From NCBI GenBank assembly GCA_902775135.1, contig CACYKY010000002.1, positions 62,001-126,000 of the forward strand: a stretch of 64,000 nucleotides of DNA, written 5' to 3'. Positions within the stretch are counted from its first letter, which is position 1; every line of letters begins with the position of its first letter. The translations under genes were made by a program, and so were the position numbers. The notes below the pieces were generated by a model. That model was not told where the DNA came from. It saw only the letters and a program-made list of their open reading frames with translations, and ran no database searches. Shown here one piece after another: positions 25,679-33,914 of this stretch. Source of the stretch: an uncultured Bacteroidota bacterium (GTDB lineage: Bacteria; Bacteroidota; Bacteroidia; Bacteroidales; P3).

Positions 25679-26374
25679 ATGGCTGACGCAATTACGGTTA
25701 ATCATATCAGCAAGCGGTACGGCACCGTGGAGGCGCTGTGCGATGTTTCCTTCAATGTTCAAAAGGGCGAGATCTTTGGTCTTATCGGTCCCGACGGGGC
25801 AGGGAAGACGACTCTCTTCCGCATCCTGACCACGTTGCTGTTACCTGACAATGGGAGCGCGTCGGTCGACAGTCTCGATGTGGTGGGCGACTACCGACTG
25901 CTGCGCACGCGCATAGGCTATATGCCTGGTCGCTTCTCGCTCTATCCCGACCTGAGTGTGGAGGAGAATATCAATTTCTTCGCCAACATCTTCGGTGTGA
26001 CTCTGGAGCAGAACTTCGACCTGGTGGCTCCCATCTACAGGCAGATAGAGCCATTCCGCAAGCGTCGCGCCGGAGCCCTGTCGGGCGGCATGAAACAGAA
26101 GCTGGCACTTTGCTGTGCATTGATTCACAAGCCGCATGTACTCTTCCTCGACGAGCCGACGACGGGCGTCGATGTGGTGAGCCGAGCTGAGCTGTGGGAG
26201 ATGCTTGCCGACCTCAAAGAACAGGAAATAAGCATCCTGGCGAGCACTGCCTATATGGACGAGGGGTTGCGATGCAACCGAGTGGCTCTGATGAGCGAAG
26301 GCCGAGTGCTGGAGGTCTGTCCGCCGCCGGACAAACTGGAGGAATACTTTATAGAAAAGTTAGGAAATGGATAA
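25679..26374 (+). CDS. ABC transporter ATP-binding protein, first half of a YbhF-like pair
   Basis: 231 residues: Walker A GPDGAGKTT, signature LSGGMKQKL, Walker B VLFLDEPTTGVD. The switch (H-loop) histidine is replaced by alanine (ILASTAYMDE instead of THYMDE). The intact signature of this protein would pair with the intact Walker/H-loop site of the next protein, and its own defective H-loop with the next protein's degenerate signature, giving one active and one degenerate ATP site. The start is the ATG at 25679; the in-frame ATG at 25652 lies just after the previous stop and adds nine residues without motif support. It overlaps the second ATPase by 8 bp. Confidence 0.93.
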   Translation: MADAITVNHISKRYGTVEALCDVSFNVQKGEIFGLIGPDGAGKTTLFRILTTLLLPDNGSASVDSLDVVGDYRLLRTRIGYMPGRFSLYPDLSVEENINFFANIFGVTLEQNFDLVAPIYRQIEPFRKRRAGALSGGMKQKLALCCALIHKPHVLFLDEPTTGVDVVSRAELWEMLADLKEQEISILASTAYMDEGLRCNRVALMSEGRVLEVCPPPDKLEEYFIEKLGNG

Positions 26375-27086
26375 TATCATCGAAGTCAGAGGTTTGACGA
26401 AGAAATTCGGGGATTTTACCGCTGTGGATGGAATCAGTTTCAGTGTGGAGAGAGGCGAGATTTTCGGTTTCCTTGGTGCCAATGGTGCTGGCAAAACCAC
26501 AGCCATGCGGATGCTCTGTGGTCTGTCGTTCCCCACGGCTGGCAGCGGCAAGGTGGCAGGATACGACGTGATGACTGAAGGCGAACAGATAAAAAGCCAT
26601 ATAGGCTATATGAGTCAGAGGTTTTCGCTATACGAGGATCTGACCGTGAACGAGAACATGGAACTTTTCGGAGGTATCTATGGAATGAAAAGGGGCGACA
26701 TCGCCGATCGTTCGCGACAGTTGTTGCATGAAATCAGTTTTAGCGACCATGCCGACGACCTGGTCGGCTCGCTGCCCCTCGGATGGCGACAGAAGTTGGC
26801 TTTCATGGTGGCCACCATGCATCGGCCCGAAATTGTGTTCCTCGATGAGCCGACGGGAGGTGTGGACCCCATCACACGGCGCCAGTTTTGGGACCTCATT
26901 CGTGCAGCTGCTGCACGGGGCACCACGATTTTCGTCACTACCCATTATATGGACGAGGCCGAATACTGCTCGCGTATCAGCATCATGGTCGACGGGCGCA
27001 TCAAAGCCCTCGACACGCCCCAAGCCCTCATGCTGCAGATGGATGCCAAGAACATGAACGAAGTATTTGTGAAACTATGCAGATAA
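26367..27086 (+). CDS. ABC transporter ATP-binding protein, second half of a YbhF-like pair
   Basis: 239 residues: Walker A GANGAGKTT, Walker B IVFLDEPTGGVD, intact H-loop TTHYMDEAEYCS. The ABC signature is degenerate, LPLGWRQKL in place of LSGGQ, as I recall for the C-terminal half of E. coli YbhF. In E. coli the two halves are fused; here they are separate genes overlapping by 8 bp. The pair should energise the two downstream permeases in drug or lipid-like substrate export; the substrate is unknown. Confidence 0.93.
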   Translation: MDNIIEVRGLTKKFGDFTAVDGISFSVERGEIFGFLGANGAGKTTAMRMLCGLSFPTAGSGKVAGYDVMTEGEQIKSHIGYMSQRFSLYEDLTVNENMELFGGIYGMKRGDIADRSRQLLHEISFSDHADDLVGSLPLGWRQKLAFMVATMHRPEIVFLDEPTGGVDPITRRQFWDLIRAAAARGTTIFVTTHYMDEAEYCSRISIMVDGRIKALDTPQALMLQMDAKNMNEVFVKLCR

Positions 27087-28144
27087 AAATGTCGTCATTT
27101 ATTAGGAAGGAGATGTTGCACATCCTGCGCGACCGACGCACACTGCTCGTGGTGTTGGTCATCCCGCTCATGCTCATCATGTTGTTTGGTTTCACCGTCT
27201 CCACTGACGTGAACAACATCAAGGTGATGGTCTGTGCGCCGCACCGCAGCTATGCTGTCGCCCAGGCTGTCAACCGCATGACGGCCAGCCGCTATTTCGA
27301 ATTCAAAGGCTTTGTCGATGCCGGCGACATTGACCAATCGCTGCGTACGGGAAAGGCTGCCGCAGTGGTCGTGTTCGCCGACGATTATGATGTCTCGGGC
27401 AAGTACCAGTTGTTGCTCGACGGTGCCGATGTGAACACTGCGCGCACCTCTCAGGCCTATCTGCAGAGTGTGCTGAGTACGGGTAACGTGGCAGTCAAGC
27501 AATCGGGCATACAGACCCACATGCTATTCAATCCGCAGATGAAGAGTTCGTTCAACTTCGTTCCCGGCATCATGGGAATGATATTCCTTCTCATTTGTGC
27601 CATGATGACTTCCATCAGCATTGTCAAGGAAAAGGAGACGGGAACGATGGAGGTGTTGTTGGTGTCGCCGGTGAAGCCTATCTATATCATCGTATCGAAG
27701 ATGATACCCTATCTGCTGTTGAGTTTCATTGATCTGGTGATTATTTTGGTGCTTGCCTACTTCGTGCTCGATGTTCCGTTGGCCGGAGGTGTGGGCAATG
27801 TGGTGTTGGTGTCGGTGCTTTATCTGGTGCTGGCATTGGCGTTGGGAATGATGGTATCGAACGTGGTGGAGAGCCAGGTGGCGGCCTTGCTCATCAGCGC
27901 TATGGTGATGATTATGCCAGTGATCTTCTTTTCGGGGTTGTTGTTTCCGACGGAGAATATTCCGTGGGCATTGCGATGGATAAGCTATGTGGTGCCTCCG
28001 AGATGGTACATCGATGCTATGCGCAAACTGATGATTGAAGGAGTGGACCTGAAGGGAGTGCTGCTGGAGGTGGGCGTGCTGCTGGCGGAGACTGTGGTGC
28101 TAATGACAGCAGCGGTGAAGAAATTTAACGACCGATTGGAATAA
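27077..28144 (+). CDS. ABC-2 type permease (YbhS-like)
   Basis: 355 residues from the ATG at 27077 (overlapping the ATPase stop by 10 bp); the ATG at 27089 (MSSFIRKEMLHILRDRRTL) is equally possible. ABC-2 architecture: one N-terminal membrane segment, a large extracytoplasmic domain (about 45-180), then five C-terminal segments with EKETGTMEVLLVSPVKP and PPRWYIDAMRKLMIEG, hallmark motifs. It forms a heterodimeric channel with the next gene. Confidence 0.92.
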   Translation: MQIKMSSFIRKEMLHILRDRRTLLVVLVIPLMLIMLFGFTVSTDVNNIKVMVCAPHRSYAVAQAVNRMTASRYFEFKGFVDAGDIDQSLRTGKAAAVVVFADDYDVSGKYQLLLDGADVNTARTSQAYLQSVLSTGNVAVKQSGIQTHMLFNPQMKSSFNFVPGIMGMIFLLICAMMTSISIVKEKETGTMEVLLVSPVKPIYIIVSKMIPYLLLSFIDLVIILVLAYFVLDVPLAGGVGNVVLVSVLYLVLALALGMMVSNVVESQVAALLISAMVMIMPVIFFSGLLFPTENIPWALRWISYVVPPRWYIDAMRKLMIEGVDLKGVLLEVGVLLAETVVLMTAAVKKFNDRLE

Positions 28145-28155
28145 AGAATAATGAT

Positions 28156-29238
28156 ATGTCTGCATTGGGTTTTTTGATCAAGAAGGAATTTATCCAGTTC
28201 CGTCGAAACAGGTTTGTGTCGCGTCTGGTCTTTCTGTTGCCCATCATCGTGATGCTGATTGTGCCGCTGGTGGCCAACATGGATGTGAAGGGTGTGAATG
28301 TGGCGGTGGTGGACATGGACAGGTCGGGGCTGAGCGGAAGGATGGTCTCGCATCTGGAGGCCTCAAAGCAGTTGCGGGTCCGACTTGTGGTGACTGACTA
28401 TAGGCAAGCCTACGACTTGTTGGAAGCAGGTAAGGTGGATGTTATCGTTACGATTCCAGAGGGTTGCGAGCAGACGCAGATGCTCGGACGCATGCCGGAT
28501 ATCAAGATTGACGCCAATGCGGTTAATGCCACTAAGAGCGGCCTTGGGTCGCAGTATGTCATTGCCTCCCTCACGCCTCTTCTAACAGATGGGTCTGCGG
28601 TGTTGTCACCAAGCGTCAGATACTTCTACAATGAGACGTTGGACTATCGTTTCTATATGATTCCGGCGTTCATCATCATCATTATCATGCTGATATGCTG
28701 TTTTATCCCCGCATTGAACCTTGTTTTGGAAAAGGAGAAGGGTACGATAGAGCAGATTAATGTGACACCCGTTTCTCGAATGGAGTTCACGCTGAGCAAA
28801 CTGATTCCTTATTGGATTATCGGGATGGTGGCTCTGACCGAGGCCATTCTCACAGCGGGATTGGTCTATGGCCTATGGCCTGAGGGCAGTCTGGCGAGCA
28901 TCTATTTGGCGGCTCTGGTTTTTGCGCTGGCCATGTCTGGATTTGCCATCACTGTGGCGAATATCTCTGACACGATGCAACAGTGCATCTTTGTAATGTT
29001 CTTCTTTGTGATGCTGTTCATGCTGATGAGCGGATTGTTGACACCGCTGGACTCGATGCCGCAATGGGCACAATGGTTGACTGTGGCTTTCCCGCCTCGC
29101 TGGTTTGTGGGTATCATGCGTGCTGTATACCTCAAAGGTACCACCCTTGCCGAGTTGGCCCCCGACTTCCTGGCTCTTGCTGTTGTGGCCACCTTCTTTT
29201 GCATCGTGGCTATAGTGACCTACCGTAAACAAAAATAA
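28156..29238 (+). CDS. ABC-2 type permease (YbhR-like)
   Basis: 360 residues, same architecture as the preceding permease: KKEFIQFRRNRF at the N-terminus, extracytoplasmic domain, then EKEKGTIEQINVTPVSRMEF and FPPRWFVGIMRAVYLKGT in the membrane half. It is the last gene of the TetR-TolC-HlyD-ABC-ABC-permease-permease operon. No clear terminator follows before the promoter at 29266. Confidence 0.92.
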   Translation: MSALGFLIKKEFIQFRRNRFVSRLVFLLPIIVMLIVPLVANMDVKGVNVAVVDMDRSGLSGRMVSHLEASKQLRVRLVVTDYRQAYDLLEAGKVDVIVTIPEGCEQTQMLGRMPDIKIDANAVNATKSGLGSQYVIASLTPLLTDGSAVLSPSVRYFYNETLDYRFYMIPAFIIIIIMLICCFIPALNLVLEKEKGTIEQINVTPVSRMEFTLSKLIPYWIIGMVALTEAILTAGLVYGLWPEGSLASIYLAALVFALAMSGFAITVANISDTMQQCIFVMFFFVMLFMLMSGLLTPLDSMPQWAQWLTVAFPPRWFVGIMRAVYLKGTTLAELAPDFLALAVVATFFCIVAIVTYRKQK

Positions 29239-29265
29239 AAAAATCGTCCATTGTGAAATAATTTG

Positions 29266-29273
29266 TATCTTTG
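29266..29273 (+). promoter_or_regulatory. Probable -7 promoter element
   Basis: TATCTTTG with GCC following; transcription would start near 29280 and give a leader of about 150 nt. No correctly spaced TTTG is seen. Confidence 0.5.
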
Positions 29274-29279
29274 CCGTAC

Positions 29280-29436
29280 CTAAAGGAAATGCCTGATATG
29301 CGTTAATTGCCTTTAAATCATAGTTTTTGTTATCAACAGACACTGCTGTTCCGGACGTGAAAACGCCCGATGCAGGGGGATGCTGCGCCCTTTTCGGCAG
29401 CGAGTTGTTTGACCGTTTAATAAAAAAAACTATGAT
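29280..29436 (+). promoter_or_regulatory. Structured leader with start codon in a long-range stem
   Basis: ATCATAGTTTTT (29317-29328) is perfectly complementary to AAAAACTATGAT (29425-29436), which contains the ATG at 29432. The 96-nt loop holds smaller hairpins (CGT-GAAA-ACG; GCTGC...GCAGC at about 29382-29401). TAAAGG...CCTTTA can close a 5' hairpin. The geometry suggests control of translation initiation. It does not match a riboswitch class that I know. Confidence 0.45.
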
Positions 29437-29860
29437 GAAGGAAGACAAAAGAATCCGTATCAACAAGCGTATGATGGCTTGGAGCAACGGGGAGCATGTC
29501 AATGTGGTTCCCAGTGTGTGGAAAGAGGTGGATGACTATGGCAAGACACTGGTTGGCTACCACAAGAATCTCAAGGAGGGCGACGAGCTCATCTACCCAT
29601 GCACCATTATCCGCGAGGAGTGCCACTGTCGGGAGTACGAGGCCGACCGCTACTGGGAGCGTGGCATGCAGGTGGCCGCGCTGGAGCAGATGATGGGTGC
29701 CGCTTCGTGGGTACTGCCCGACGAGAGCGTAGGCTTCGAGTTCGAGGATGTGCAGTGGCTCAACCCGAAGGAGATGGTCTACTGGCACCCCAATGTCCTT
29801 GAGTTCCTGCGCTTGATGCGCCGTTGCGAGGGCTACTGCAAGCAGAATCCCCGCCTCTGA
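29432..29860 (+). CDS. Conserved-looking protein of unknown function, possibly truncated by a stop
   Basis: 142 residues (MMKEDKRIRINKRMMAWSNG...) with no signal peptide or membrane segment, rich in Trp, Glu, Arg and Tyr; CHCREYEADRYWERG and WLNPKEMVYWHPNVLEFLR stand out. Family not recognised. The start is the ATG pair at 29432/29435; the in-frame TTG at 29327 lies in the leader. After the TGA the same frame continues 25 codons to a TAA with a protein-like sequence (RIHRAYRRYLSDLGRWARE), so the stop may be a recent nonsense mutation. Confidence 0.7.
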   Translation: MMKEDKRIRINKRMMAWSNGEHVNVVPSVWKEVDDYGKTLVGYHKNLKEGDELIYPCTIIREECHCREYEADRYWERGMQVAALEQMMGAASWVLPDESVGFEFEDVQWLNPKEMVYWHPNVLEFLRLMRRCEGYCKQNPRL

Positions 29861-29947
29861 CCGCTGCTGGAAAGCAGCCGAATCCACCGCGCCTACCGCC
29901 GCTACCTCTCCGACCTCGGTCGCTGGGCTCGCGAGTAAGCAGAAAGA

Positions 29948-29985
29948 AGCATCGGGACCTACACTGGCAGGTCCCGATGCTTTTC
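29948..29985. terminator. Bidirectional terminator between convergent genes
   Basis: Perfect 13-bp stem AGCATCGGGACCT / AGGTCCCGATGCT, 8-nt loop, T-run on the plus side and a matching A-rich flank for the minus-strand gene. Confidence 0.93.
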
Positions 29986-30007
29986 TGTTGTATGTATGCG
30001 CAGGCAA

Positions 30008-30844
30008 TCAATATTTGTAGAAGCCTTCGCCGGTCTTGCGGCCGAGGAGGCCGGCACGGACCATCTTGCGGAGCAGGGGGTGGGGACGATACTTGGGATC
30101 GCCAAACTCTTTGTAGAGCACCTCCATGATGGCCAGGTTGACGTCGTTGCCGATGAGGTCGGCAAGGGCGAGGGGACCCATCGGGTGGTTGGCACCGAGC
30201 ATCATGCACTTGTCGATGTCCTCGGCGGAGGCAATACCGTCGGCGAGGATGCCGACAGCCTCGTTGATCATGGGAATGAGAATGCGGTTCACCACAAAAC
30301 CGGGGGCTTCCTTCACCTCGACGGGCTGCTTGCCGATGGAGGTGGCGAGGTCGACGACGCACTTGCAGACTTCGTCGCTGGTGAGCTGGCCACGGATCAC
30401 CTCGACGAGGGCCATGCGGTCCGCGGGGTTGAAGAAGTGCATGCCGATGAACTGGGCCGGACGCTTGGTGCAGGCGGCAATCTCGGTGATGCTCAGAGAA
30501 CTGCTGTTGGTGGCAAAGATGGTCTCGGGCTTGCAGATTCCATCAAGCTCGGTGAAGACATCTTTCTTCAGCTGCATCTCCTCGACGGCGGCTTCTATGA
30601 CGAGGTCGGCATCGGCGAAGGTGGCGTAGTCGGTGGTGGTGACGATGTTCTTGAGGAGGGCGTCGACCTGTTCCTGGGTCATTTTGCCTTTCTCAACGAG
30701 TTTGCCGTAACCTTTGGCAATGGAGGCCATTGCTTTGTCCAAGCTGGCCTGGGTGCGGCTTTTCATGACGACGGGCATCTTGGCGGCGAAGGCTTTCACA
30801 ATGCCTTTGGCCATGGTGCCGGTTCCAATAACACAGATTTTCAT
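30008..30844 (-). CDS. hbd: 3-hydroxybutyryl-CoA dehydrogenase
   Basis: Interconverts acetoacetyl-CoA and 3-hydroxybutyryl-CoA with NAD(P)H. 278 residues: Rossmann start [16 protein letters not shown], catalytic region [13 protein letters not shown] with the His of [31 protein letters not shown] and the C-terminal domain [13 protein letters not shown]...[11 protein letters not shown]. The length is typical for the short 3HCDH type. It lies downstream of the crotonase gene on the same strand, together covering two steps of the butyryl-CoA pathway; the bcd/etf and thiolase genes are not in the window. Confidence 0.95.
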   Translation of the reverse strand: MKICVIGTGTMAKGIVKAFAAKMPVVMKSRTQASLDKAMASIAKGYGKLVEKGKMTQEQVDALLKNIVTTTDYATFADADLVIEAAVEEMQLKKDVFTELDGICKPETIFATNSSSLSITEIAACTKRPAQFIGMHFFNPADRMALVEVIRGQLTSDEVCKCVVDLATSIGKQPVEVKEAPGFVVNRILIPMINEAVGILADGIASAEDIDKCMMLGANHPMGPLALADLIGNDVNLAIMEVLYKEFGDPKYRPHPLLRKMVRAGLLGRKTGEGFYKY

Positions 30845-30890
30845 GATGTTGATTATTTAATTGTTAAACGTTTTTCTTTATAACTTGCTT

Positions 30891-30950
30891 ATCTCCCATT
30901 ATCTCCCCCTATCTCCTCCTATCTCCCGTTATCTCCTCCTATCTCCCCTG
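30891..30950. repeat. Six-copy 10-bp repeat between hbd and crt, covering the crt stop
   Basis: Six consecutive ATCTCCYNYT units, 10 bp each. The crt stop codon (30939-30941) and its last codons lie inside the final units. Confidence 0.85.
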
Positions 30951-31715
30951 AAATTCACATTTCCCTTTGGTGAGGAAGGTTTGCATGCCGTTTTTCTGGT
31001 CCTCGGTGCTGAAGCACATGCCGAAAGCTTGGTTCTCGAAGGCTATGGCGTCCTCTGCCTCCATGTCGTATTCGGTGTTGATGCAGAGTTTGGCAGCGCT
31101 GACGGCCAGGGGGGCGTTGGCGCTAATCTGGTTGGCAAGCTCCAGGGCGCGCTCCATCAGTTCGGCCTGGGGAACAACGGCATTGACCAAGCCGATGCGC
31201 AGGGCCTCGTCGGCCTTGATGTTCTTGCTGGTGAAGATGAGCTGCTTGGCCATCCCCATGCCCACGAGGCGGGCCAGACGCACCGTGCCGCTGAATCCGG
31301 GGATGATTCCCAGTCCAACCTCGGGCTGGCCGAAGCGGGCATTGTCGGAGCAGATGCGGATGTCGCAGGCCATTGCCAGCTCGCAGCCTCCGCCGAGGGC
31401 GAAACCGTTGACGGCGGCAATGACGGGGCAGGGGAGGGTCTCTATCTGGCGGAACACGTTGGCACCGCATTTGCCAAAGTACTCGCCCTGCTGGGGACCA
31501 AGGGTGGCCATTTCGCTGATGTCGGCGCCGGCAACAAAGCTTTTCTCTCCGTCGCCGGTGATGATGAGGCAACGGAAACGATGGGTGTCGAATTCGTCAA
31601 GATATTCGCCAATCTCTTTCAAGATGGTGCTGTTGAGGGCATTGAGGCTCTTCGGGGCGCTGATGGTCATGATGGCCACCATGTCGCGTTCTTCTATTTT
31701 AAGATGCTCGTACAT
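30939..31715 (-). CDS. crt: Enoyl-CoA hydratase/isomerase (crotonase type)
   Basis: 258 residues of the crotonase superfamily: SFVAGADISEMATLG and AAVNGFALGGGCELAMACD form the oxyanion hole, followed by FGQPEVGLGIIPGFSGTVRL with the second glutamate. Probably hydrates crotonyl-CoA to 3-hydroxybutyryl-CoA, judged by its neighbour hbd; other short enoyl-CoA substrates cannot be excluded. The 3' end runs into a 10-bp repeat that provides the final codons CAG GGG AGA and the stop. A consensus promoter lies upstream. Confidence 0.9.
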   Translation of the reverse strand: MYEHLKIEERDMVAIMTISAPKSLNALNSTILKEIGEYLDEFDTHRFRCLIITGDGEKSFVAGADISEMATLGPQQGEYFGKCGANVFRQIETLPCPVIAAVNGFALGGGCELAMACDIRICSDNARFGQPEVGLGIIPGFSGTVRLARLVGMGMAKQLIFTSKNIKADEALRIGLVNAVVPQAELMERALELANQISANAPLAVSAAKLCINTEYDMEAEDAIAFENQAFGMCFSTEDQKNGMQTFLTKGKCEFQGR

Positions 31716-31767
31716 ATTCTATTTATTGCTTGATTGTTTGAATGTATTATTGCTTGAGTTGGAACTG

Positions 31768-31799
31768 CAAAAATACGAAATAATATTGAGATACCCAAA
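31768..31799 (-). promoter_or_regulatory. Bacteroidota-type promoter of crt-hbd
   Basis: Minus strand: TTTG (31799-31796), 20-bp spacer, TATTTTTG (31775-31768), about 52 bp before the crt start. Confidence 0.8.
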
Positions 31800-31805
31800 T
31801 TTTTT

Positions 31806-33296
31806 TTACTCTTTGGGTTTCAGGCCGAGGTCTTTGGCAAGGTCGAGCATCATCTGCCAAGCGGCGGCACGTTCGTTGGGGATTTTGCCGTCGAGGATGG
31901 CGTCCTTGATGGCGTCCTTGATGGTGCCTATCTCGCGGCACGGTCCGATGGCAAAGGTGGTCATGATGTCCTCGCCCGAGACGGGCGGCTGGAAGTTGCG
32001 TATCCGGTCGCGTTCCTCGAGTTCAACAAGTTTTTGTTTCACCAGCTCGAAGTTTTTGCGGTGGCGGCGCTGCTTCTCTTCGTTGCGGGTGGTGATGTCG
32101 GCGTTGCAGAGGAGCATCAGGTCGTCGATGTCGTCACCGGCTTCGAAGAGGAGGCGCCGGACGGCGCTGTCGGTGACCACATCCTCGGCGAGGATGATGG
32201 GGCGCATGTGGAGCATGACGAGTTTCTCTACGTAGCGCTCCTCTTCGCCCAAGGGGAGGCGCAGCCGCTTGAAGATGCGCTTCACCATGTGTGCGCCGCG
32301 GGCCTCGTGGCCATGGAAGGTCCAGCCCTGTTTCGCGTCGTAGTGTTTCACCCCAGGCTTGCCCACATCGTGCAGCAGGGCGGCCCAGCGGAGATAGATG
32401 TTCTTTTCGCTTTGCGCCTGGCATACATTGTCCAGCACCTGCATGGTGTGGTAGAAAATGTCCTTGTGGCCCCGTCCGTCTACCGTTTCTACACCCGCAA
32501 GGTCGGCTATCTCGGGAAGGATGATTTTCATGAGGCCGCATTTCTGCATCAGTTTCAGGCCCAGCGAGGGATGCGGCGACGCCATGATTTTGTTCAGTTC
32601 CACCATGATGCGTTCGGCCGAGACTATCTCTATGCGCGAGGCGTTGCGCCCGATGGCCTCGAAGGTGTCGTCGGCAATGCGGAACCCCAGCTGGCTGGCG
32701 AAGCGGATGGCTCGCATCATGCGCAAGGGGTCGTCGCTGAAGGTGATGTCGGGGTCCAAGGGGGTGCGGAGGATGCCTTCGTTCATGTCGCGGATGCCCC
32801 CGAAGGGGTCCATGAGTTGCCCGTAGCGGTCGGCGTTCAGGCATACCGCAAGGGCGTTGACGGTGAAGTCCCGGCGGCATTGGTCGTCCTGCAGGGTGCC
32901 GTCCTCCACGATGGGCTTGCGGCTGTCTCTACTGTAGCTCTCGCGGCGGGCGCCGACAAATTCCAGCTCGTATTCCCGCCCTTCGGCGTCGGTCCCATGG
33001 TGAGGGGTGTACTTGAAGCTGGCGGTGCCGAAGTTCTTGAAGACAGAGACCTTGCTGCCGCCGAGGGCTTCCGACGAGGCTTTGGCCAGCTCAATGCCGA
33101 TGGAGGGCGGTGCGGCCTGTGTGGCTGAGTGGATAAGTGGCTGAGTGGCAGCGTTCACGCACACTACGTCGATGTCGGTGCAGGGGCGTCCAAGGATGAA
33201 GTCGCGCACCACGCCTCCCACGGCGTAGGCGTCAATGCCCAGTCGGTCGGCACATTGGCCGATGGTGCGGTAGAGGTCAAGCCCAAGGTCAATCAT
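31806..33296 (-). CDS. cca: CCA-adding enzyme / poly(A) polymerase-family tRNA nucleotidyltransferase with HD domain
   Basis: Adds or repairs the CCA end of tRNAs, needed because the tRNA at 3064 does not encode CCA. 496 residues from the ATG at 33296: nucleotidyltransferase motif AYAVGGVVRDFILGRPCTDIDVV, RRDFTVNALAV, DPLRMMRAIRFASQLGF (neck/body), then an HD domain (WAALLHDVGKPGVKHYD). A TTG at 33314 in the same frame overlaps the upstream gene's TGA and would add six residues; I prefer the ATG. Whether it makes CCA, CC or A only cannot be told. Confidence 0.92.
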   Translation of the reverse strand: MIDLGLDLYRTIGQCADRLGIDAYAVGGVVRDFILGRPCTDIDVVCVNAATQPLIHSATQAAPPSIGIELAKASSEALGGSKVSVFKNFGTASFKYTPHHGTDAEGREYELEFVGARRESYSRDSRKPIVEDGTLQDDQCRRDFTVNALAVCLNADRYGQLMDPFGGIRDMNEGILRTPLDPDITFSDDPLRMMRAIRFASQLGFRIADDTFEAIGRNASRIEIVSAERIMVELNKIMASPHPSLGLKLMQKCGLMKIILPEIADLAGVETVDGRGHKDIFYHTMQVLDNVCQAQSEKNIYLRWAALLHDVGKPGVKHYDAKQGWTFHGHEARGAHMVKRIFKRLRLPLGEEERYVEKLVMLHMRPIILAEDVVTDSAVRRLLFEAGDDIDDLMLLCNADITTRNEEKQRRHRKNFELVKQKLVELEERDRIRNFQPPVSGEDIMTTFAIGPCREIGTIKDAIKDAILDGKIPNERAAAWQMMLDLAKDLGLKPKE

Positions 33297-33310
33297 CGCA
33301 GCCGTCGGTA

Positions 33311-33829
33311 TCAATAGTTTTGTGTCGTCTCCAAGGTGCCGTCGGAGGAGTAGATCTCCCAGGTGCCTGTGCGCTGGCCTTCGTGATACTGGCCTATGTA
33401 GTAGGGCACTCCGTTCTCACGGTATACCTTGTATGTCCCCTCTTCCTTGCCGGCCACAAAGGTGGCCTCTGCCTGCGGAAGGCCATTGGGGAAGAAGAAC
33501 ACCCAGCGGCCTTCGCGCTGGCCTCCCACCATGACGCCCTCGCTGCGAAGCTGCATGTCCGAGTAGTATTGGCGCCACAATTCTTTCTGGCCCATGTAGA
33601 AGCACACCGTCGTGGGGTGCCCGTCGGGTCCCAGCTCTACCACGCGCAGCGAGTCGCAGTCTTTCACCTGCGGGTCGGTGAACTGCCATTGGGCATGCAG
33701 GCTGTCGGCGCCCTCATAGGTGCACGAGGCTACAAGGGTGTTGTCCAGCGTGCGGAATTCTCGCGTGGTGGTCCCTGTGCAGGCCCACAAGGCAATGGCT
33801 GTCAGCGTGAGTATCAGATATTTCTTCAT
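33311..33829 (-). CDS. MORN-repeat lipoprotein
   Basis: 172 residues with a lipoprotein signal (MKKYLILTLTAIALWAC). The second half has several MORN-variant/YwqK-like repeats: GQREGRWVFFFPNGLPQAE, GKEEGTYKVYRENGVPYYI, GQRTGTWEIYSSDGTLET. These repeats form extended beta hairpins used for protein or lipid contacts; the exact role is unknown. It has its own promoter and lies just upstream of cca, overlapping a possible TTG start of that gene. Confidence 0.85.
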   Translation of the reverse strand: MKKYLILTLTAIALWACTGTTTREFRTLDNTLVASCTYEGADSLHAQWQFTDPQVKDCDSLRVVELGPDGHPTTVCFYMGQKELWRQYYSDMQLRSEGVMVGGQREGRWVFFFPNGLPQAEATFVAGKEEGTYKVYRENGVPYYIGQYHEGQRTGTWEIYSSDGTLETTQNY

Positions 33830-33853
33830 TGTTCAATCCTTTTTTTCAAACTG

Positions 33854-33883
33854 CAAATATACGAAAAAATTTTAAAAACCAAA
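33854..33883 (-). promoter_or_regulatory. Promoter of the MORN lipoprotein-cca unit
   Basis: Minus strand: TTTG (33883-33880), 18-bp spacer (slightly short), TATATTTG (33861-33854), 25 bp before the ATG. It partly overlaps the terminator of the preceding DUF4956 gene. Confidence 0.65.
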
Positions 33884-33905
33884 GCCCCTCCTTCATGGAG
33901 GGGCT
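33874..33905 (-). terminator. Rho-independent terminator after the VTC/DUF4956 genes
   Basis: Minus strand: AGCCCCTCC-ATGAA-GGAGGGGCT, a perfect 9-bp stem, followed by TTGGTTTTT. Confidence 0.8.
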
Positions 33906-33914
33906 CGTGGGGGC

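Noticed and set aside
29280..29436. Known riboswitch (SAM, TPP, cobalamin, preQ1, c-di-GMP types)
   Set aside because: I could not match the conserved core bases of any of these classes; only the start-codon stem and small hairpins are supported.
29858..29938. Recoding of TGA as a sense codon in this genome
   Set aside because: Several genes end in TGA inside ATGA/TTGA overlaps with the next start (SGNH/anmK, meaB/hemW, uvrC/gldH), so TGA is a normal stop here.
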